This document shows, piece after piece, positions 54,577 to 62,822 of a DNA stretch of 64,000 bases (positions are counted from its first letter, which is position 1; every line of letters starts with the position of its first letter). A program made the translations under genes and the position numbers. Source of the DNA: Brevibacillus reuszeri (GTDB taxonomy: Bacteria > Bacillota > Bacilli > Brevibacillales > Brevibacillaceae); NCBI RefSeq assembly GCF_001187725.1, contig NZ_LGIQ01000011.1, forward strand, positions 344,016 to 408,015, written 5' to 3'. The notes beneath the pieces were generated by a model. That model saw only the letters and a list, made by a program, of their open reading frames with translations, did not search any database and was not told the DNA's origin.

Positions 54577-54801
54577 ATGGCAACGGAAAGAAAGCCTGTT
54601 TGCTTCAATGTAAATGATCCGCTGGAAAAGGAAATGTGGGAGATATCCAAGACCTTGAACTTTAGCGCCTGGGCAAAAGGGCATCTTAAACCTATTGCCT
54701 TAGCCCGGATCGCTGAACGCCATGCTAACAAAGAGCTTAAGAGAGTTGGCGTTCCCGTACCTGTCCGGAGGGTGGTGGCTGCAGATGCCCCGTCAACGTA
54801 G
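54577..54801 (+). CDS. Small hypothetical protein
   Basis: A 74-aa protein (MATERKPVCFNVNDPLEKEMWE...) resembling short ribbon-helix-helix-type plasmid or phage proteins. GGAGG lies seven bases before the ATG. Its end overlaps the next gene by 17 bases. Confidence 0.6.
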   Translation: MATERKPVCFNVNDPLEKEMWEISKTLNFSAWAKGHLKPIALARIAERHANKELKRVGVPVPVRRVVAADAPST

Positions 54802-55141
54802 GTACTACCGAGAGGAACGGCGACGTCCCGTATACAGAGACGAAGAGGAATGGGAAGATGACGATGACGAGCCGGAGGATCTGGACAGAACGGTATCTAA
54901 AGTGTCGTGGGGGATGCTGGCTGTGCTGAGCTTCGGCGTTATGCTTTCCATCGCTCATTCTCTGTACACTCCAGCAGCTCCACTATCATCTAATGACCGA
55001 TATCGGGTGGTATCAGTAAGCCGCGGTCGACTGCATGCGGAAGAAGTCGGGACAGGGAAACGGGTAAGCTTTGATGATCAGAAACTTGTCAAAGCAGCTC
55101 TGGACGGATCGATCAAGCGTGGAGATGTCATTCGCCGTTAA
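54785..55141 (+). CDS. Small membrane-anchored hypothetical protein
   Basis: A 118-aa protein: Arg-rich start, very acidic stretch (EEWEDDDDEPEDLD), one membrane helix (about 45-63) and a C-terminal extracytoplasmic part. Family not recognised. Overlaps the preceding small gene, suggesting coupled translation. Confidence 0.6.
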   Translation: MPRQRRYYREERRRPVYRDEEEWEDDDDEPEDLDRTVSKVSWGMLAVLSFGVMLSIAHSLYTPAAPLSSNDRYRVVSVSRGRLHAEEVGTGKRVSFDDQKLVKAALDGSIKRGDVIRR

Positions 55142-55272
55142 TGGTGCTATGTTGCGTTACATATCCTCTGCTCAAAAAGAAAGAGCCTCTTAGTGTGCAG
55201 TGTGCTGAATGATGTTTTTGAACCAAGGGTAAATTCTGACGATTTGAAATTGTTGCGTGAAGGGGAGAGAGT

Positions 55273-55551
55273 ATGGACATAGGGGAGACACACGAAGAAT
55301 TGCCGCGGGTAACATCGACACATTCGAGGACGATGTACGGAAACCTGATCAAAGTCGCTGATAACTTGGACTTCCGGAATCCAATATTCAACGGGCGAGC
55401 GAAACGAAATAGGTCACTTGGCAGCGCGCAGGCATTCATCGTGGAACTGGCTCTTGCGGATCGATCGTTTAGAGAGAAATTGAAACGTTACATGTTGTCC
55501 GGGGGAAAGCAGTTTGTTTATACATCAGACTACATGGACAGATATTTATAA
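55273..55551 (+). CDS. Hypothetical protein
   Basis: A 92-aa soluble protein; GGGGAGAG precedes ATG 55273. Family not recognised; the neighbourhood of small genes is mobile-element-like. Confidence 0.55.
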   Translation: MDIGETHEELPRVTSTHSRTMYGNLIKVADNLDFRNPIFNGRAKRNRSLGSAQAFIVELALADRSFREKLKRYMLSGGKQFVYTSDYMDRYL

Positions 55552-55558
55552 TGAAGAA

Positions 55559-55589
55559 AACCCGTCTCTATTTAAAAAAGGGACGGGTC
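55559..55589. terminator. Hairpin after the 92-aa gene
   Basis: ACCCGTC.C pairs with G.GACGGGT; T-richness is stronger on the minus strand. Confidence 0.5.
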
Positions 55590-55782
55590 TGCTGCTATTT
55601 CTTGTATACACTCAGTTAAATCTTTGCACACGTCGAATTTTGGCGAAATTTATTTTTTTATAACGATGGAGATTTACATCTATAAATGTAAAAACTTGTA
55701 ATTAATGTTTTGTGTAATCCTGATACCTTCGCTATATTTTAGTAGTAAGTTTTTCCTAAATCTTTCATTTTTGGAGGTAGTC

Positions 55783-56577
55783 ATGAAGTTCTATAAGTTA
55801 GTATTTAGTCTAGTCCTAGCTTTTTCTGTTCTTCTAACTGGACAGAACATTGTTTTTGCAGAGGAGCAGTTTTCTGAGAATGTAATTCCTGAAATGACAA
55901 GCGATACTTCTCCTAGCGGAAAAGCATCCGCGAGCAATGTTTATGGAGATTTCCCGGCTTATTATGCGTTTGACAGGAAATATTATAACCACTTTTTCTC
56001 AGATAAAATTCCAGTTTGGCTAGAGTATGAGTTTGAAACGCCAAAAAAAATTCAAAAATATAGTATCCTTCCTAAGTCTAACCATCTTGCACCAAAAGAT
56101 TGGACCTTCGAAGCTTGGGATGGTTCGAATTGGATTACATTAGATACTCAGACTTCTGTGCTCTTTAATGCAAGTGCGAAGAAAGAATTTACATTTTCAA
56201 ACAGCTCTTCATTTAAAAAATATAGACTCAATATATCTAAAGGATTTGACACTAATAATCTTAGTATCACACACTTAGAAATGATGGAAAAATCAAACTC
56301 AACAGACCCTGGTACTGATCCTGGTACAGACCCTGGCCCAGAAAGCGATAACTCGCTGCTGGTTATCAAAATGATAAGTGGGCTCGAGAAAGAATTTGAC
56401 TTGACTTCCTCTGAGGTGGAGGACTTTATTGACTGGTACAACAACCGTGCAGATGGTCGTGGTAAAGAGGCATACATGTTTGAAAAAGACTTTAACAAAG
56501 GACCTTTTACTGCTCGAAAAGATTATGTAGCTTTCAGCAAGATTCAATCATTTGAAGTAATGGAATACAGCAAATAA
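55783..56577 (+). CDS. Secreted discoidin-like domain protein 2
   Basis: A 264-aa exported protein: signal peptide (about 1-26), discoidin-like domain (about 35-170), Asp-Pro-Gly-Thr repeat linker, then the same approximately 70-residue C-terminal module as at 52552-53391 (FIDWYNNRADGRGKE, GPFTARKDYVAFSK). GGAGG lies before ATG 55783. The discoidin parts differ much more than the C-terminal module. Confidence 0.78.
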   Translation: MKFYKLVFSLVLAFSVLLTGQNIVFAEEQFSENVIPEMTSDTSPSGKASASNVYGDFPAYYAFDRKYYNHFFSDKIPVWLEYEFETPKKIQKYSILPKSNHLAPKDWTFEAWDGSNWITLDTQTSVLFNASAKKEFTFSNSSSFKKYRLNISKGFDTNNLSITHLEMMEKSNSTDPGTDPGTDPGPESDNSLLVIKMISGLEKEFDLTSSEVEDFIDWYNNRADGRGKEAYMFEKDFNKGPFTARKDYVAFSKIQSFEVMEYSK

Positions 56578-56583
56578 TGAGAT

Positions 56584-56624
56584 GAGGCACCTTCCCACAC
56601 AATTGGAAGGTGCCTCAAATTTTT
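56584..56624 (+). terminator. Terminator after discoidin gene 2
   Basis: GAGGCACCTTCC and its complement form a perfect 12-bp stem, followed by AAATTTTT. Confidence 0.9.
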
Positions 56625-56651
56625 AAACACCGCTGTAGTTATAGGCTCACT

Positions 56652-57479
56652 TTATGCATTAAGAATAAATTCGACGAATACTGGTGACCGCAGCATACCG
56701 CTTTTAGTCCAATTACGGAATTTGACACGGGCTTTGATAAGCGGCTGAACGAATACATAATCGCGATCTTCTCCTGTAATCAGAGGTTTTGCTACTCCAT
56801 AAAATGCCTTCTTATGAGTGGGTGGTACTCCAAGCTCGATCACACCTGCAGGTCGTCCGTTCACATGCGCCAGCCACCCAAAGTCACCCTTACGCCAGCC
56901 CGCAATACTGACATCTGCATACGAATAGTTGATGATCTTTACGAAATCGTCTGTACGTTTTCCGGCATGGTAGCGACTGTCTTTTCTTTTTGCGACTACG
57001 CCTTCCATATTACGTTTTACGATCAGGTCGTAAAGGTCCTCACCACGCCCATCAATATAAGCAATTTTGCTCATTGTTGACGTATCCGTGATCGCCCTAT
57101 CGAGAATCGCCTTGCGTTCCATCAATGACTGATCACGCAGATCAGCTCCATCATACTGCAATATATCAAACACGACGTAGGAAATTGGCAACCGCGATTT
57201 CTTCGACTGGAAGCGTGACATCGTTAATTCAAAATCCGGCAATCCCGTTTCCGGGTCCATTACTACAAGTTCGCCATCGAGAATAAGATCCGGACCATCG
57301 GTGACCAGCTCAGGGTATTTCAATGTTACATCGTTGTTGTGCCGGGTGAACAAGCGAGTCTTTCCGTTACTTCGAGATAACTCTAATCTATGGCCATCTA
57401 TTTTTGGTTCGAAGACGTAGCGACCATCTGAAAACGGCTTATCTATCTGTTCAAGCAGCATCGGGTATATAAATTCCAT
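56652..57479 (-). CDS. ATP-dependent DNA ligase
   Basis: A 275-aa two-domain ligase. Adenylation motif I is EPKIDGHR (Lys26), motifs III-V are DGELVV, EGVVAKR and DFVKI, and an OB-fold follows (about 190-275). Short ATP-dependent ligases occur in phages and as LigD-like repair enzymes. No Ku gene is visible here. Probably part of prophage or repair cargo. Confidence 0.88.
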   Translation of the reverse strand: MEFIYPMLLEQIDKPFSDGRYVFEPKIDGHRLELSRSNGKTRLFTRHNNDVTLKYPELVTDGPDLILDGELVVMDPETGLPDFELTMSRFQSKKSRLPISYVVFDILQYDGADLRDQSLMERKAILDRAITDTSTMSKIAYIDGRGEDLYDLIVKRNMEGVVAKRKDSRYHAGKRTDDFVKIINYSYADVSIAGWRKGDFGWLAHVNGRPAGVIELGVPPTHKKAFYGVAKPLITGEDRDYVFVQPLIKARVKFRNWTKSGMLRSPVFVEFILNA

Positions 57480-57502
57480 ATAGCATCACCGATTTAATTG
57501 TA

Positions 57503-57934
57503 TCAATTGAGTCGCTTGCGAACGCTGGTAAATACTTCGTGTATCACGGACTCCAGCGACAGTGGCTGTATGTCCGTTCTCTCATCTATAAACTTTTGCT
57601 TAGTCTCTTTTAATCTCTTTTGTACTTCTAAGCGTAAGGTCAGCTCATGTTCCCGCAGAATGTCCACCTGACCGCGCTGTGACCACACAATTAAAACCTC
57701 GTTTGCTTCTTCTTTTTCCTTAATGACTCTTATTCCGTTCTTTTGGAGCTCGTTTGCTGCAAGCTTCTTCTGCTTATACATTTGGCTGCCAAGATGCCGT
57801 AAAATACTAGTACCCAGCTCGGGGAATGTCATGGACACAGACTCAAGGTGAGAAAGATCATTTTGTATATACTTGACTGCTTGATGCCATATCAGCCATT
57901 CCTTTACAAGATCATTCGGTTCCAATGAAAGCAT
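57503..57934 (-). CDS. Hypothetical protein, coiled-coil rich
   Basis: A 143-aa mostly helical charged protein. TTG 57925, eight bases after AAAGGA, is an alternative start to the ATG at 57934. It is 23 bases upstream of the ligase gene and likely cotranscribed. Family not recognised. Confidence 0.5.
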   Translation of the reverse strand: MLSLEPNDLVKEWLIWHQAVKYIQNDLSHLESVSMTFPELGTSILRHLGSQMYKQKKLAANELQKNGIRVIKEKEEANEVLIVWSQRGQVDILREHELTLRLEVQKRLKETKQKFIDERTDIQPLSLESVIHEVFTSVRKRLN

Positions 57935-58009
57935 CCTTTCTGCTCACAAATCGTTAGTCGTATTATATGCGAACAACATGCGAACAGACAAATAAAAAAG
58001 CCCCACTTT

Positions 58010-58258
58010 TTAGTGGAGCACGATTCCTCCGCAGCCTTCTGGAGGTCCAACTATGAGATTTCCCCATCCATCAGGAGGTCCGCAGAAATGCCATCCTGGA
58101 CCGCCATCTACTTGATTGCTTTGCCCTCTTTCACCGATCTCAAAGCTAAGAGGAAAACCACGTTCACCTGCATCAAAAAACCATCCTGGTCCATCTTCTA
58201 TTAAAATCATCATCTGATTTGGACATTCTACTCTAAGATTGAAAGATTGGTGTAACAT
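58010..58258 (-). CDS. Small Gly/Pro/Trp-rich protein
   Basis: An 82-aa protein with GAGGTGG before the ATG. The second half is built from imperfect repeats (DGPGWFFDAGERG, DGGPGWHFCGPPDGWG, GPPEGCGG) with two cysteines. It could be a small secreted or modified peptide precursor, but no processing genes are adjacent. Function unknown. Confidence 0.5.
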   Translation of the reverse strand: MLHQSFNLRVECPNQMMILIEDGPGWFFDAGERGFPLSFEIGERGQSNQVDGGPGWHFCGPPDGWGNLIVGPPEGCGGIVLH

Positions 58259-58314
58259 TTTACCACCTCACTTTTATCGTTTAAATGTTTCTTGAAACAG
58301 CAAAACGTACCATA

Positions 58315-59196
58315 TTAGGAAACAAGCTCCGTTAAATCATGCGCTTCATTTTCAATTCGTTGGCACAGCAGATCAAGTTTGAATTGATCGGTGATGTCTA
58401 AAGGAACTACCCGTTCATCAGATTTACGGAAGAAATCAACGACTTGTACAGTCTCAATATTTGATTCGATATCCTGAGTTGTCTGAAACATTAAATAGAG
58501 CTTCATATCATCAGCATACGTATCAATTAATAGCTTTGTTTTTGCAAACCAATCTGTATTCCGAGTACCACCTGAATGTTTTAGGGAAACTACTTGCATA
58601 AAGTTCCAAACACCATTTTTAAATCCAAAATCAATAGGGACCTTAATCACGTCATCAAGGCCTATGATAGGTTTGACCGTGAAATCTTTACGTATTTTTT
58701 TCATGAGGTGCTTTTCTTCAAAAGTATTCCGCAAGTATTTCTTAACATTCATCTCTCGATGTTCGGCTATCATGAACTTTGATCCCACATACGTTGCAAA
58801 TAAGGAATCAAATAGTTGATCTACATCTCCTGTTTTAGCAAATGTCGGCTCGGAAATAAACATCTTTTCGCCATCTAAGGACTTGTACAATCCATGTAGA
58901 TAATAGCGTTCAAATGCTGAATTATACTCTTCCTGCGACTCATCTTGAATGAATAACTTTGAAGTAGTTGTCTCCAGCAGGTACTCAATATACTCTTTGG
59001 ATATCTTGTACATGTCCAGATCAACTTTAGTGTTAGCAATACCTTTAATTTTTACGTTATTCTCATCCAGTAACCTATGCCGGAGAATATGCATGTCAGA
59101 GGAAGAATGGAGAATAAGACCCACATTAATAATTTCTCCAGCAGTAGGATCACTACAGTATCGAATTACACTGTACCAGCATTCCTTCCGTTCCAT
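58315..59196 (-). CDS. DUF3037-family protein
   Basis: A 293-aa protein beginning with the DUF3037 pattern WYSVIRYCSDPTAGEIINVGLIL. It overlaps the HipA-like kinase gene by 31 bases; this two-gene arrangement is common and suggests that the products act together. Function unknown. Confidence 0.75.
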   Translation of the reverse strand: MERKECWYSVIRYCSDPTAGEIINVGLILHSSSDMHILRHRLLDENNVKIKGIANTKVDLDMYKISKEYIEYLLETTTSKLFIQDESQEEYNSAFERYYLHGLYKSLDGEKMFISEPTFAKTGDVDQLFDSLFATYVGSKFMIAEHREMNVKKYLRNTFEEKHLMKKIRKDFTVKPIIGLDDVIKVPIDFGFKNGVWNFMQVVSLKHSGGTRNTDWFAKTKLLIDTYADDMKLYLMFQTTQDIESNIETVQVVDFFRKSDERVVPLDITDQFKLDLLCQRIENEAHDLTELVS

Positions 59197-60170
59197 TGCA
59201 ATACACCTCCTCGATAGTTGTTAAACGCTCTGGATGAAGCAAGTTGCTGTATTAAAATTCTAACATAATCTTTTTGTTTGAGAAGATAGTTCTTGTGCTC
59301 CGCTACCTGTTCTCTTTTATTTACGAACCATGAATCCGGTATTTGTTCGAACCAACTATCGATAAGACCCTCATTTATCGCTTCAATTTGGTCAACTACA
59401 TCAAGAAAGGAATGGGCTTCTGGGTCTGTCAGATCAACATATCCCTCAATAGACTTGAAGATTTCACCTAGTCCACTGAAAATTTGTCCCCCATCGTCAC
59501 TAACTTCTAAGAAAGTATTCAGATGGAAAGGCAAATATGATCTGTAATCGTTTACTCCCCTTAGTATGTTTCTCTTATGGATTTCCCATGTAGGACCAAA
59601 AAAAGCGTGACCATGATCAATTACAAATACTCTACGCCCACTTGAATTTGATGCAACTAATAGGTTTCCATCATTACTAAAACGATCAAAGTTAGCTATT
59701 AAGAGATCCATCGCAATGATTTTTGGAATGTCTGCGCCATTCGTTATTCTAGAGAAAAAAGCATTCCATGAACGACGGACATATGGCTTGTTCATCATGA
59801 TTAATTTTTGATATCCTTCTAGAAGGTTAGACTCATTTCCTTCAACCTCTTTTGAAGCAAATAAGAGCCCCTCATGAAAACGATGCACAAACAAAAGGGA
59901 TGGACCATGATCTAAATGTTCTTTCTCCACGTTTGCTATAGCAACATCTGGAATAGGAACATTCAGATATTTGGCAATTTGATATACCAGCATCTCATTA
60001 AAGAACATACAGTTATATTCTTTACGAACACCATTTTCTACTACATGTTGAGTCTTCAATATGTACTTTTTTGAATCGCTTCCAAGGATGAGTACAGGTG
60101 CGCTAACGCCTTGTCCGAGCTGTTTTAAGAATGCGTTAACTTCAATACGAGGTACTGGTACTGACGCCAT
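59166..60170 (-). CDS. HipA-family protein kinase-like protein
   Basis: A 333-aa kinase-fold protein. The ATP-binding lysine is likely in KYILKT (Lys39), the catalytic loop NFDRFSNDGN and metal-binding VIDHGHAF resemble HipA/PI3-PI4-kinase-like families. It lacks the HipB partner and is coupled to DUF3037 instead. ATG 60170 follows GGAGG by nine bases. May regulate growth or act in defence; not established. Confidence 0.72.
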   Translation of the reverse strand: MASVPVPRIEVNAFLKQLGQGVSAPVLILGSDSKKYILKTQHVVENGVRKEYNCMFFNEMLVYQIAKYLNVPIPDVAIANVEKEHLDHGPSLLFVHRFHEGLLFASKEVEGNESNLLEGYQKLIMMNKPYVRRSWNAFFSRITNGADIPKIIAMDLLIANFDRFSNDGNLLVASNSSGRRVFVIDHGHAFFGPTWEIHKRNILRGVNDYRSYLPFHLNTFLEVSDDGGQIFSGLGEIFKSIEGYVDLTDPEAHSFLDVVDQIEAINEGLIDSWFEQIPDSWFVNKREQVAEHKNYLLKQKDYVRILIQQLASSRAFNNYRGGVLQWNGRNAGTV

Positions 60171-60200
60171 CAGTCTAGGCCTCCTATTCATCTTGTCCAA

Positions 60201-60542
60201 TACCAGTAAATTTTACACAATTTTCCTAGAGCGGTCATTACTTTTTTCCTATTTATCTAAAAAAGATAACTCTACATCAACGAAAAAAGCCCTCCTCCGG
60301 TATTCCGATAGGAGAGTCACAGCCCTTCACAAATGATACTTTAACCTTTTTGCAACTATATTGGACATTCCCGTGTCCGCCACTGTTCCTGATGTGTCTA
60401 TAGTCTACCAGATAGACAGATTTTTTATAGGAAAATCTGTAAGCGTAAACTTCTGTAAGTAAATGTAAGCTGAACTTCACGCCTCATACCAAAAAATAGA
60501 AAAGCCCTCCCACCGGGTATTTTGGAAAGAGGGCATCGCCAT
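60201..60542 (-). other. Non-coding region with TGTAAG repeats and two terminators
   Basis: No convincing gene. The endolysin terminator lies at 60497-60534 (GCCCTC/GAGGGC). A second minus-strand terminator at about 60280-60312 (TCCT.CGG/CCG.AGGA then TTTTTT) could end a transcript of about 150-180 nt starting near 60450. TGTAAG occurs three times in the direct-repeat cluster at about 60438-60472, a possible operator. A GGACA/TGTCC hairpin lies at about 60362-60377. Confidence 0.4.
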
Positions 60543-61853
60543 TTACATGTATTTTTTCAACCATCCTACTACTGCTGGATAAATCAAATTTACGGCCTCG
60601 CATCCGGGAACACTTTCCCTCACGCTTCCTTTTTGGATTCCCACAGAAGCCAAATTGACTATGACTCCAATTACCTCGCCATATTCATTAACCGCAGCTC
60701 CACCACTGTTACCGTGTTGAGCAGGAATGGAACAGTCAAATTCCCATGGTTCCTTTTCTGTACTGATTTGGCATAACTGTCCGCTACGTGTTATCCATTC
60801 TGTGTACTCTGCTTGCACAGTCAAAAGTTTTTGTCCTGTGATAAGTGGTTCTGTATTCACTGGCAGATACGGTAGGTTTGCCGGGGCATTCTCGATCCGA
60901 TACAAGGCTAGATCCACTGCATCCTTTCCGACTCCCGGATGCTCAGAAACCAGAGCAGCAGTATACCAATGACGTGAATTTGTCTTAAACCGGATGGACT
61001 CCCTGCCTTTAGATACGTGCTTGGCTGTAAGCAGTAGTCCGCCTTTTAACAGTACCCCTGTGCCGCCACCACCTACATCCACATGAACACTTGCAGCCTG
61101 AGTGAGCTTTTCAATTTCTGCCCATGACTTCGGCTGCTTATCTGGCTTTTCTGGTTCCGGTTTTGGCTTCGGTTGCTCTGGTATCGGTGTCTCCGGTACT
61201 GATGTCGCCAGCTTCTTCGCCATGTTTTGAATGAGCAAAGCCGCATAGTCTCCCCGTACTGTCCCGCCTTCAAATGCATTTTCTAGCCAATATGCCGGTG
61301 ACTGAATGACTTGTTCGCTTTGAAGCACCTTCAACGCCTCTTTTGTCTTCTCGTCTGGTTGTTTATTCACAGGTTTAACAACAGGTTTGGGATTATTTTG
61401 TACTTTGGTAAAGTAATCATCCAGGTACTTTACAGGCTCGAAGCAATTTTTTTCGCGATCCGCGATCCATCCGTATTGTGGCGATGAGCTTTTACGAATC
61501 TCATAGTGTAGATGGCTTCCAGTGCTCTGCCCAGTGTTACCTTGGCGCCCGATCAATTGTCCCTGTTTTACTTTATCACCCACTTTTACAGCAACACTGT
61601 CCAGGTGGGCATAGCAGTGCAAATGGCCCGTTTCTGGATCGCAAATTGCCACTACAATCCCGTAACCGCCGAAACCACTCCCTGCGACACCTTCCTTTGC
61701 ATGAATGACTTCTCCGGCTACGAAAGCGTTTATAGGTGCTTGGTGACTTTTGACCAAATCGATGCCTGTATGAAATTCACGATTTCCATTGATCGGGCCT
61801 GAACGCCAGCCGAACGGCGATGTTACTCGGTACTCTTGCATTGCAGGAATCAC
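60543..61853 (-). CDS. Phage endolysin: M23 endopeptidase fused to a trypsin-like protease domain
   Basis: A 436-aa protein. Residues 1-140 form an M23 (LytM-type) zinc peptidase with His28/Asp32 (FHTGID) and HLH at 114-116, which cleaves peptidoglycan cross-bridges. A linker with Pro/Lys/Glu repeats (about 150-240) leads to a chymotrypsin-fold serine protease with a full triad: His279 (TAKHVS), Asp314 (DAVDLAL) and Ser383 (GNSGG). The start is GTG 61853, confirmed by a four-base overlap with the holin stop. No signal peptide, as expected for holin-dependent release. Confidence 0.85.
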   Translation of the reverse strand: MIPAMQEYRVTSPFGWRSGPINGNREFHTGIDLVKSHQAPINAFVAGEVIHAKEGVAGSGFGGYGIVVAICDPETGHLHCYAHLDSVAVKVGDKVKQGQLIGRQGNTGQSTGSHLHYEIRKSSSPQYGWIADREKNCFEPVKYLDDYFTKVQNNPKPVVKPVNKQPDEKTKEALKVLQSEQVIQSPAYWLENAFEGGTVRGDYAALLIQNMAKKLATSVPETPIPEQPKPKPEPEKPDKQPKSWAEIEKLTQAASVHVDVGGGGTGVLLKGGLLLTAKHVSKGRESIRFKTNSRHWYTAALVSEHPGVGKDAVDLALYRIENAPANLPYLPVNTEPLITGQKLLTVQAEYTEWITRSGQLCQISTEKEPWEFDCSIPAQHGNSGGAAVNEYGEVIGVIVNLASVGIQKGSVRESVPGCEAVNLIYPAVVGWLKKYM

Positions 61854-62107
61854 TTTTGATCACTCTCCCGCCACTGGAATGTATTTTTCATGCCGCTGTG
61901 AATTCCAATTGCCCCAAGCGCTTCAATAAAGGCCAGCTTGCCAGCTTCCAGAAAGTCTCCGTGGAATAAAAATGCGTTGCCCAAATTAAAAGCGACCGCC
62001 AAGAAGACGATCGCCAACGGAATGAAACTATTAGGGTACCACTCTTGGGTCTTCAGCCAGCTACCAATTGCCATTACAACTGCGATTACCAATCCAATTT
62101 CGATCAT
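61850..62107 (-). CDS. Phage holin
   Basis: An 85-aa membrane protein with hydrophobic segments (about 3-18 and 28-46) and a charged C-terminus. It overlaps both the XhlA-like gene and the endolysin gene by four bases, the classic lysis cassette arrangement. Confidence 0.8.
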   Translation of the reverse strand: MIEIGLVIAVVMAIGSWLKTQEWYPNSFIPLAIVFLAVAFNLGNAFLFHGDFLEAGKLAFIEALGAIGIHSGMKNTFQWRESDQK

Positions 62108-62406
62108 TCTCCATCTTCCTTTCTTCCGTCTAAACGGTTCAGTCTGTGGTGTGCTTGTTTTGCAGATTCCTCTACACGAGTAACACGTTCAGATAGCGCA
62201 TCGAACTTTTGCCCTTGCGCGCGCTGTTCAAGCCTGATATCATCTACCCCACGTTTAAGGTAATCCACGTCTGCTCGCTGCATTGCGTCAGTCCCGGCTT
62301 GCTGGGCTGCATCCTGTCGAATCGTTCTCGCCCGACCTAGCCAACCTAGTGCAATACCAGTTAGTGCTGATACTACAGAAATGAGTGCCAATAATTCAGC
62401 GTTCAT
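62104..62406 (-). CDS. XhlA/BhlA-like lysis-associated protein
   Basis: A 100-aa protein with an N-terminal membrane helix (about 5-23) followed by a long coiled coil. In PBSX-type prophages such a protein acts with the holin during lysis. The ATGA overlap with the holin gene couples translation. Confidence 0.72.
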   Translation of the reverse strand: MNAELLALISVVSALTGIALGWLGRARTIRQDAAQQAGTDAMQRADVDYLKRGVDDIRLEQRAQGQKFDALSERVTRVEESAKQAHHRLNRLDGRKEDGE

Positions 62407-62449
62407 ATACTCTGCTCACCTTCCTCACCCCCTCGGGGCAACAAAAATA

Positions 62450-62472
62450 GCCCCGATCGGATCGAGGCTGGC
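62450..62472 (-). terminator. Terminator between cassette 4 and the lysis module
   Basis: AGCC.CGAT and ATCG.GGCT form a nine-bp stem with a three-base loop, then TTTTTG on the minus strand. Confidence 0.75.
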
Positions 62473-62492
62473 TTCATGGTCCTTGTGTATAA

Positions 62493-62522
62493 AGAAAAAT
62501 CCCCTGAGATTTCTCCCAAGGG
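62493..62522 (-). terminator. Terminator of exon cassette 4
   Basis: CCCUU..GAG/CUC.AGGGG hairpin with ATTTTT following on the minus strand, about 25 bases after the cassette stop codon. Confidence 0.65.
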
Positions 62523-62546
62523 ATCGTTGATGAACACTGCAATTAA

Positions 62547-62822
62547 TTAAACTGACGGAATGGTCACAGTTTTTACAACATCATTATAACCATTGGACTT
62601 TATAGTAAATGTAAATGTTGATCCTGCTGACCATCCCAGGTTGTCAGTCGCTATGATTCCAGCAGTATTAATCGTAAAATACTGAAAATAATCAGTACCG
62701 CCTAAAAAAATACCAGTGATATTTGTTCTCCAAGCCTCTCCATCGGCATCCGCGCTGAAAAAGAATGCCACGTCTCTACTGAGGGTTCCTATCGCATTAA
62801 TATCTGGTGCTGGCAGTTCGCT
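62547..62822 (-). CDS. Cassette 4: C-terminal exon for an Ig-like surface domain, no own start
   Basis: A 91-codon open segment from AGC (62820-62822) to the stop. It begins SELPAPDINAIGTLSRD and ends FTFTIKSNGYNDVVKTVTIPSV, a pattern like DUF1533/Ig-like domains of S-layer and heme-uptake surface proteins. An in-frame TAA lies four codons before the AGC, and the early GTG (62771) has no ribosome site. It is isolated from the lysis genes by two terminators, so it is not part of the phage late transcript. Confidence 0.72.
   Translation of the reverse strand, partial: SELPAPDINAIGTLSRDVAFFFSADADGEAWRTNITGIFLGGTDYFQYFTINTAGIIATDNLGWSAGSTFTFTIKSNGYNDVVKTVTIPSV

Noticed and set aside
52552..56577. 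The two discoidin proteins as the 5' partners of the exons
   Set aside because: Both have their own complete C-terminal module, stop codon and terminator, and lie on the opposite strand.
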